Shown here: piece by piece, positions 6,582 through 9,967 of the stretch
Position numbering within the stretch: position 1 is the first letter of the stretch
How the letters are laid out: each line of letters opens with the position of its first letter
Origin: Candidatus Poseidoniales archaeon
Lineage (GTDB): Archaea > Thermoplasmatota > Poseidoniia > Poseidoniales > Thalassarchaeaceae
DNA: 9,967 bases
Reading direction: 5' to 3'
Assembly: GCA_022447885.1 (NCBI GenBank)
Contig: JAKUTA010000032.1
Coordinates: 1-9,967 of the forward strand
Notes under the pieces: generated by a model
Told to the model about the DNA's origin: nothing
What the model saw: only the letters and a program-made list of their open reading frames with translations
Database searches by the model: none
Translations under genes and position numbers: made by a program

Positions 6582-6768
6582 CCAAACACCAAATATGAAC
6601 TCGATGCACGCGAAGATTCTTCCTGCCTGGGCTCTGGGCGCGCTGCTCCTTATCGTGGCAACGATCTACTACGGCTCGGCCCAACTGGGTTTGCTGCTGG
6701 CCTTCCAGAAGACGAATGCGTCTCCGGTCTGGCCTCCTTCAGGCATCGCCGAGCCAAAGCATGTCTGA
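6574..6768 (+). pseudogene. MASE1-domain sensor protein, N-terminal remnant
   Basis: Starts with ATG 6574 inside the stop region of the dioxygenase gene (8-base overlap), so the two are translationally coupled. After a short N-terminus comes a hydrophobic helix (about 15-33), then GLLLAFQKTNASPVWPPSG, the hallmark first part of the MASE1 domain, a multi-helix membrane sensor normally found in front of histidine-kinase, GGDEF or PAS modules. Homology is clear up to Ala59 (codon 6748-6750). It then becomes EPKHV and stops at 6766-6768. A MASE1 domain alone should be about 250-300 residues with several helices, so more than three quarters of it and the whole output domain are missing. The break coincides with that of the DUF4126 gene on the other strand. 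Confidence 0.8.
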
Positions 6769-6897
6769 GCCGAGTTCCACCCATTCGAATCGGGCGGCGA
6801 GAGAGAGGATCAATGGAGGCAGGAAGATGCGGAATCCGCAGGCGGCCGCCAGCCCGATGCCGATGCTGAACGCGATGAGCGCCTGCCAGGCATCCAT
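6739..6897 (-). pseudogene. DUF4126 membrane protein, N-terminal remnant
   Basis: Starts at ATG 6897, 4 bases after the cutA stop and preceded by GGTGAG, so it belongs to the cutA operon. The 52 residues include IGIGLAAACGFRIFLPPLI, the characteristic first helix of DUF4126 proteins, then the LAARFEW and WLGD segments. Those proteins are usually near 190 residues with several membrane helices and unknown function. Here the reading stops at TGA 6741-6739 right after WLGDA, in the middle of the domain, where the DNA runs into the MASE1 gene. The in-frame extension upstream of ATG 6897 only overlaps cutA and is not family-like. As it stands the gene cannot give a normal product. Confidence 0.75.
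6742..6750. other. Breakpoint shared by two truncated genes
   Basis: GGCATCGCC reads as Gly-Ile-Ala of the MASE1 motif on the plus strand and as Gly-Asp-Ala after WL of DUF4126 on the minus strand. Both genes are family-like up to this point and cease to be so immediately beyond it. The nine bases look like the microhomology at a join between formerly unlinked sequences, whether biological or from assembly. Confidence 0.7.
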
Positions 6898-6901
6898 CCA
6901 C

Positions 6902-7222
6902 TCACCCGGTCTGCTCCTCGACCCAATCAGCGTATCCGTCACTCGCTCCGGCGCGCCAATGCACCACCTGCGGCTCATCATAGGGGTGCGCGGCCACGAG
7001 CGCGGCCACCAGTTCCTGCAGCGATGACTCGGAAGTCTTCAGGCGCAGGCACCACTCCTGCTCGTCGCACAGTTCACCACGCCAGCGATAGGTCGAGCCG
7101 ATACGGCGCTGCACACACGCGGCCAGACCTGCTTCCACGAGCAGCGTGGCGAAGGAGATGACCTGCTCCTCGTCCCACTCACCGGGAAGCGTGGTCTCGA
7201 GCAACACGATCTCGGCGGTCAT
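6902..7222 (-). CDS. cutA: CutA1-type divalent cation tolerance protein
   Basis: 106 aa, the usual CutA1 length. Family signatures are in order: a hydrophobic first strand IVLLETTLP, LVEAGLAACVQ (30-38, the conserved Ala-Cys), STYRWRGELCDEQEW (43-57, the Y-W-G core), LRLKTSESSLQEL (59-71, the Lys-Thr), AAHPYDEPQVV (77-87, the His-Pro-Tyr-x-x-Pro motif) and a terminal YADWVEE. CutA1 forms very stable trimers and was linked genetically to copper/divalent metal tolerance, though its true role is unsettled. ATG 7222 gives the standard N-terminus. The frame is open much further upstream, but that extension overlaps the divergent reductase gene and is not CutA-like. It is followed after 4 bases by the truncated DUF4126 gene, and is divergent from the reductase gene across about 117 bases. 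Confidence 0.93.
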   Translation of the reverse strand: MTAEIVLLETTLPGEWDEEQVISFATLLVEAGLAACVQRRIGSTYRWRGELCDEQEWCLRLKTSESSLQELVAALVAAHPYDEPQVVHWRAGASDGYADWVEEQTG

Positions 7223-7339
7223 GGCACATGCTGGGAGGCGATGTGGCATCAATCTGACCGACGCTGAGCGGGACTGCTGAGCCGAGAGAACGATTGAAGG
7301 CTTGCGGCCGACCGGCGGCAGACACACGAGGTGTCTCGG
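7223..7339. promoter_or_regulatory. Divergent intergenic region between cutA and the reductase gene
   Basis: 117 bases that must hold promoters for both directions. I see no convincing TATA box or -10/-35 pair. On the plus side GAGGTG (7328-7333) lies 6 bases before ATG 7340 and favours that start over GTG 7331. It overlaps a small hairpin-capable sequence, GACAC (7321-7325) with GTGTC (7331-7335). Confidence 0.4.
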
Positions 7340-7600
7340 ATGGCTGACTGGTGGACCGAGCCGATTGACTCTGGACCACTGCCGGAGGACGGCGGACGCT
7401 ACGACATCATCGTCGTCGGAGGAGGACCTGGTGGGTCTGGTGCCGCCATGTACGCCAGCATGGCAGGACACCGGGTGCTGCTGCTCGAGAGGAGCGTGTT
7501 CCCCCGCCAGAAGTCCTGTGGTGATGCGGTCGGCGGCTCTGCCCTGATGCATGTGCAGGAGTTCGGGTGCAAGGACGAGGTAGAGGCGACTCCCTGCGGA
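7340..7600 (+). CDS. Geranylgeranyl-reductase-family FAD oxidoreductase, N-terminal part (frameshifted gene)
   Basis: ATG 7340 is supported by GAGGTG 6 bases upstream. Residues 22-35 carry the dinucleotide-binding fold DIIVVGGGPGGSGA, then the second-strand acid in VLLLE (46-50) and the family signature FPRQKSCGDAVGG (54-66), typical of the geranylgeranyl reductase group of FAD flavoproteins that saturate isoprenoid chains, in archaea those of the ether lipids. Homology runs to EATPC (82-86) near 7597. The same frame then turns into unrelated Arg/His/Cys-rich sequence and stops at 7805-7807, while the rest of the protein continues in another frame. The disruption lies between about 7598 and 7602. 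A working product needs the downstream part as well. Confidence 0.85.
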
Positions 7601-7625
7601 CAGGATTGCCGACCGCACTGCCGGC

Positions 7626-8639
7626 ATGGTGATCCCACGACTCCAGTTCGACCACGTTCTGTTCAAGCGAGCGACCGAACTTGTGCGCGAGAACGGCGGA
7701 GCGGTGATCCAAGACTTCCCTGTGAGCGATGTGCACCTGGTAGGCAAGGGCGACGAACAGCGCATCATCGGTGTGTCAGGCATCGTCGGCGGTCGGCGCA
7801 GCGGTAACGAGGTGATGACCTTCACAGCACCCCTGACCATCGGAGCGGGAGGCTACAACTGCCCCGTCTCCCGCAAGATCACCGAGACTCATGGGGAGCC
7901 GATGCGCGATGACGACCATTACATCCCTGCCTACAGGGAGTACTGGGAGATGGAGTGTGGCAAGACCGGACCCATCGCACTGCAGTTCATCGGGGGTGAA
8001 CTCGGTGGTGGATACTTCTGGATCTGCCCGGTGAGGGAGGGTCTGTGCAACGTGGGCATCGGGATGGTGCAGCGCGAGTTGAAGCAGCACAAGACCAAAC
8101 TACGCGCCCTGCAGGCGCAGATAATTGCGGAGCATCCGAAGTTCAAGGTGCGGTTCGAATCCGCCAAGATGGTCGAAGGCAGCGGCATCGGCCACATGAT
8201 TCCCTGCGGCTCTCCAAGAAAGCACCCCCCGAGTTATCAGCCAAGGAGGATCGCCATGGCAGGGGCGGGGTGCGTAGGAGACTCAGCTACCCTCGTCAAT
8301 GCTTTTTCGGGCGAGGGGATCGACCCAGCGTTCGTGTCGGCGAAGACCTTGATCGCACACTTCGACCGCGACGAGCACGCGGATGGTTTCCCATCTGAGG
8401 CGGCGCACGACTATCAGGTGGAACTGTGGAAGCAGCTCGGCCCGGTGATGACGAACAGCTACAAGATGCAGAAACTGGTGAAGAAGAGGCGGTTGATGAA
8501 CTGGTTCATGGGCAAGGCCAGCAAGGACGACAAGCGGGGCCGGATGATCAGGGATCAACTGGAACTGGCGGTCTCCTCGAAATCCGCTCAAGAGGACGTG
8601 GCAACTCCCTGGCAACTGATCAAACTGATGTTATTCTGA
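7626..8639 (+). CDS. Geranylgeranyl-reductase-family FAD oxidoreductase, C-terminal part (frameshifted gene)
   Basis: Family-like sequence resumes about 7599 (DRIADRTAG), and the first ATG in frame is 7626; the frame has a stop at 7581-7583, so it cannot include the FAD-binding start. Features: IPRLQFDHVLFKRATEL, the reductase-family segment after the first FAD block; TIGAGGYNCPVSRK (ring-binding GAGG); GGGYFWICPVREG; and GDSATLVNAFSGEGI, the conserved C-terminal FAD motif. The end (RRLMNWFMGKA and the closing WQLIKLMLF) resembles marine euryarchaeal members from memory. With the N-terminal part this makes one gene with a +1-type shift. The join EATPC/DRIAD appears shorter than normal by roughly 20-30 residues, suggesting a deletion as well. 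The lesion may be a sequencing error or a true pseudogene. Its substrate (membrane lipid or quinone side chain) is not determined. The downstream phosphatase follows 12 bases later. Confidence 0.85.
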   Translation: MVIPRLQFDHVLFKRATELVRENGGAVIQDFPVSDVHLVGKGDEQRIIGVSGIVGGRRSGNEVMTFTAPLTIGAGGYNCPVSRKITETHGEPMRDDDHYIPAYREYWEMECGKTGPIALQFIGGELGGGYFWICPVREGLCNVGIGMVQRELKQHKTKLRALQAQIIAEHPKFKVRFESAKMVEGSGIGHMIPCGSPRKHPPSYQPRRIAMAGAGCVGDSATLVNAFSGEGIDPAFVSAKTLIAHFDRDEHADGFPSEAAHDYQVELWKQLGPVMTNSYKMQKLVKKRRLMNWFMGKASKDDKRGRMIRDQLELAVSSKSAQEDVATPWQLIKLMLF

Positions 8640-8644
8640 GGTGA
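8638..8644 (+). promoter_or_regulatory. Ribosome-binding site of the HAD phosphatase gene
   Basis: GAGGTGA overlaps the stop codon of the reductase gene (8637-8639) and lies 7 bases before ATG 8652, indicating co-translation of the two genes in one operon. Confidence 0.55.
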
Positions 8645-8651
8645 GTGACTG

Positions 8652-9446
8652 ATGGACGCATCACTCGATGGTGTCTTGACGGTGTTCTGCGACCTCGACG
8701 GCACCCTCTACCTCGGTGATGAGTTGATTCCCGGGGCACTGGAATTCCTCGAACGATGCGAGGCCCGCGGCATCCGTCGCTTCTTCCTGTCGAACAACTC
8801 GTCGCGCTCGGTCGAGCAGTATCTCGCCAAACTCCACGGGTTGGGCATACCCGCTGAAGCGGCTGACATCATGCTGTCGACCCACGACCTGATCGCTTGG
8901 CTCACCGATGAAGGGGTCAGTGACACCTACCTGGTTGGGACTGAGGGAATGCGTACCATGCTCGAAGGTGCTGGCATCGAAACGCGGGCCGAGGCACCCG
9001 AGTACGTCGTGCTCGGATACGACACCGAGATCACCTACGACAAACTCGCCACAGCTTCGATTCATCTGCACGCGGGCGTACCTTTGGTGGCCAGCCATCC
9101 GGACATCGTCTGCCCTTCGCCTGCTGGAGTTAGTGGAGAAGTGATCGGGATCCCAGACTCTGGTGCGTACATGGCGCTGTTTGAAGCAACCACAGGGGTG
9201 CGGCCGGTGCATGTCTGTGGAAAGCCGAACGCGGGAATGCTGTTGCACAAGGTGGTCGAACTGGGACTTGAGCCGAGTGAGTGTGCCATGATTGGCGACC
9301 GCCTGTACACCGATCTCGAGATGGCCGCGCGGGCGGGTGTGCGCGGGGTGCTGGTGCTCTCCGGAGAGGCGACTGCAGACGATGCTCGGGCAGCCCCTCA
9401 GAATCCTGACTTGGTTGTCAAGTCGGTTGATTCGCTGTTGCGCTGA
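8652..9446 (+). CDS. NagD-like HAD superfamily phosphatase (C2 cap)
   Basis: 264 aa, normal length for subclass IIA HAD hydrolases (NagD, 4-nitrophenyl phosphatase, phosphoglycolate phosphatase groups). Motif I FCDLDGTLY (12-20) holds the nucleophile D14 and acid/base D16; motif II is LSNNSS (46-51); motif III is the Lys of CGKPN (K191); motif IV is MIGDRLYTDLEMA (213-225, with D216 and D221 binding magnesium). The roughly 115-residue insert between motifs II and III is the C2 cap, including the HPDIVCPSP segment. It should hydrolyse a small phosphorylated metabolite, such as a sugar phosphate, nucleotide or phosphoglycolate; the sequence does not decide which. Cytoplasmic, without signal or membrane segment. 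It is placed directly behind the reductase-family gene. Confidence 0.92.
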   Translation: MDASLDGVLTVFCDLDGTLYLGDELIPGALEFLERCEARGIRRFFLSNNSSRSVEQYLAKLHGLGIPAEAADIMLSTHDLIAWLTDEGVSDTYLVGTEGMRTMLEGAGIETRAEAPEYVVLGYDTEITYDKLATASIHLHAGVPLVASHPDIVCPSPAGVSGEVIGIPDSGAYMALFEATTGVRPVHVCGKPNAGMLLHKVVELGLEPSECAMIGDRLYTDLEMAARAGVRGVLVLSGEATADDARAAPQNPDLVVKSVDSLLR

Positions 9447-9482
9447 GGTTGCCAATCTGCGGGGAAAGCCCAGCAGAGGGGC

Positions 9483-9525
9483 ATTCATTGAAAAGTAGAA
9501 CGCCGCACTGCTCTACTTCGTGAAT
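9483..9525. repeat. Imperfect inverted repeat over the start of the last gene
   Basis: AAGTAGA (9493-9499) pairs perfectly with TCTACTT (9512-9518) around a 12-base loop. Outside it ATTCA (9483-9487) can pair with TGAAT (9521-9525). There is no U-tract, so it is not a classical terminator. It includes the likely GTG start at 9520 and could restrain translation or be an operator. Confidence 0.45.
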
Positions 9526-9967
9526 CCTGCTTGGGGAGACATCGGAGCCGCCGAATGCGACCTCGCCTCCCTGCCAGAGGTGGAGGTGGTGCCGCGCCTG
9601 CCCAACAACGAGGAAGCGGTGCTCCGCCTAGCGGCGATGGGTGTGCTGTTCGACGAGGTGCTGCAGGAGGCGATGGCGGCATGCCCCCGCCAGCAGCACG
9701 CGCTCGAACAACCGTTGCTGGATGAGGTCGACCTGGAGGGTTCTGCACTGAAACTACCTTGGTGGCATGAAGGAAATTGTGCATTGATTCCTGGACACTA
9801 CGAGACCGCGCAGGTGCTGCAACTGCTGAGGATGAGAGTGGGAGACAGGGTGCTGCTCCTGGGTCCGCGCGGAAACTACTGGACGGAACTGCTGGTGCGC
9901 ATAGGTGCATCAGAACTGCTCGTCATCGAACCTGATGAGATGCGACGTGCCACACTGATCGCCCGCT
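9520..9967 (+). CDS. SAM methyltransferase-like protein (PIMT-like), 3'-truncated by window edge
   Basis: The frame is open from after TAG 9496-9498 to the window end, so only the first 149 or so residues are visible. GTG 9520 is the best start, though no Shine-Dalgarno precedes it. The N-terminal 70 or so residues are acidic and unassigned (NNEEAVLRLAAMGVLFDEVL). Then come CALIPGHYETAQVLQLLRM and VGDRVLLLGPRGNYWTEL, followed by ASELLVIEPDEMRRATLIAR. This order, a helix ending in L-x-L-x-x-G-D-x-V, a glycine-containing motif I, and an acidic end to strand 2 (IEP), resembles protein-L-isoaspartate O-methyltransferases and related class I enzymes. The glycine loop (GPRGNY instead of the usual GxGxG) is divergent. 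The antisense frame is Pro/Arg/Ser-rich shadow. It follows the HAD gene by 73 bases on the same strand. Confidence 0.65.
   Translation, partial: MNPAWGDIGAAECDLASLPEVEVVPRLPNNEEAVLRLAAMGVLFDEVLQEAMAACPRQQHALEQPLLDEVDLEGSALKLPWWHEGNCALIPGHYETAQVLQLLRMRVGDRVLLLGPRGNYWTELLVRIGASELLVIEPDEMRRATLIAR

Noticed and set aside
6739..6768. Insertion sequence or attachment site as the cause of the double truncation
   Set aside because: No terminal inverted repeat, target duplication, transposase or integrase is visible; only a nine-base shared segment is present.
6898..6981. Upstream extension of the DUF4126 remnant to 6981
   Set aside because: The extra 28 residues overlap cutA out of frame; family homology and GGTGAG spacing point to ATG 6897.
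7223..7840. Long N-terminal extension of the cutA frame (312 residues in total)
   Set aside because: It runs antisense through the reductase gene and is not CutA-like. CutA length and N-terminus fit ATG 7222.
8661..9488. 275-residue minus-strand ORF opposite the HAD phosphatase
   Set aside because: Antisense shadow in high-GC DNA: Arg/His/Ser/Gln-rich without any motif, while the plus strand has all four HAD motifs in order.
9485..9910. 141-residue minus-strand ORF at the right end
   Set aside because: Proline/arginine/alanine-rich shadow of the methyltransferase-like frame on the plus strand.

Overview
The window is dense, high-GC, prokaryotic DNA with short intergenic gaps, overlapping genes and visible Shine-Dalgarno motifs. 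The best lineage clue is the frameshifted FAD-dependent geranylgeranyl-reductase-type gene at 7340-8639. Its wording, for example CGDAVGG and the C-terminal GDSATLVNAFSGEGI, resembles the family as I remember it from uncultured marine Euryarchaeota (Marine Group II/III, Poseidoniia). That assignment is from memory and only moderately certain. No RNA gene, CRISPR array or complete mobile element is visible.

Layout. (1) 3-1379 (+) is the 3' part of a large protein I do not recognise, convergent with the next block. (2) 4836-1384 (-) reads as one operon: small membrane protein, class I SAM methyltransferase, cystathionine beta-synthase core, cystathionine gamma-lyase/synthase. Together the last two make a transsulfuration route from homocysteine to cysteine, and the methyltransferase is a plausible upstream source of S-adenosylhomocysteine. 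(3) 4841-5095 (+) is a small orphan ORF almost head to head with that operon. (4) 5184-6581 (+) is a persulfide dioxygenase fused to two rhodanese domains, so sulfur amino-acid metabolism and persulfide disposal sit back to back. Its stop overlaps the start of a MASE1 membrane sensor protein. (5) At about 6742-6750 the MASE1 gene breaks off in mid-domain. At the same nine bases a DUF4126 membrane gene coming from the other strand also breaks off. This looks like a recombination or chimera junction. (6) 7222-6739 (-) is cutA followed by the truncated DUF4126 gene. (7) 7340-8639 (+) is the reductase-family gene, broken by a frameshift and probably a small deletion, followed at once by a NagD-like HAD phosphatase (8652-9446). 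(8) From about 9520 to the window end runs the N-terminal part of a methyltransferase-like protein.

The main points of interest are the double-truncation junction at 6742-6750, the damaged reductase gene, and the compact sulfur cluster with its 14-bp palindrome and small flanking ORFs. Because of the junction, the left (1-6750) and right (6742-9967) parts may not be neighbours in the real genome, and functional links across it should not be assumed.
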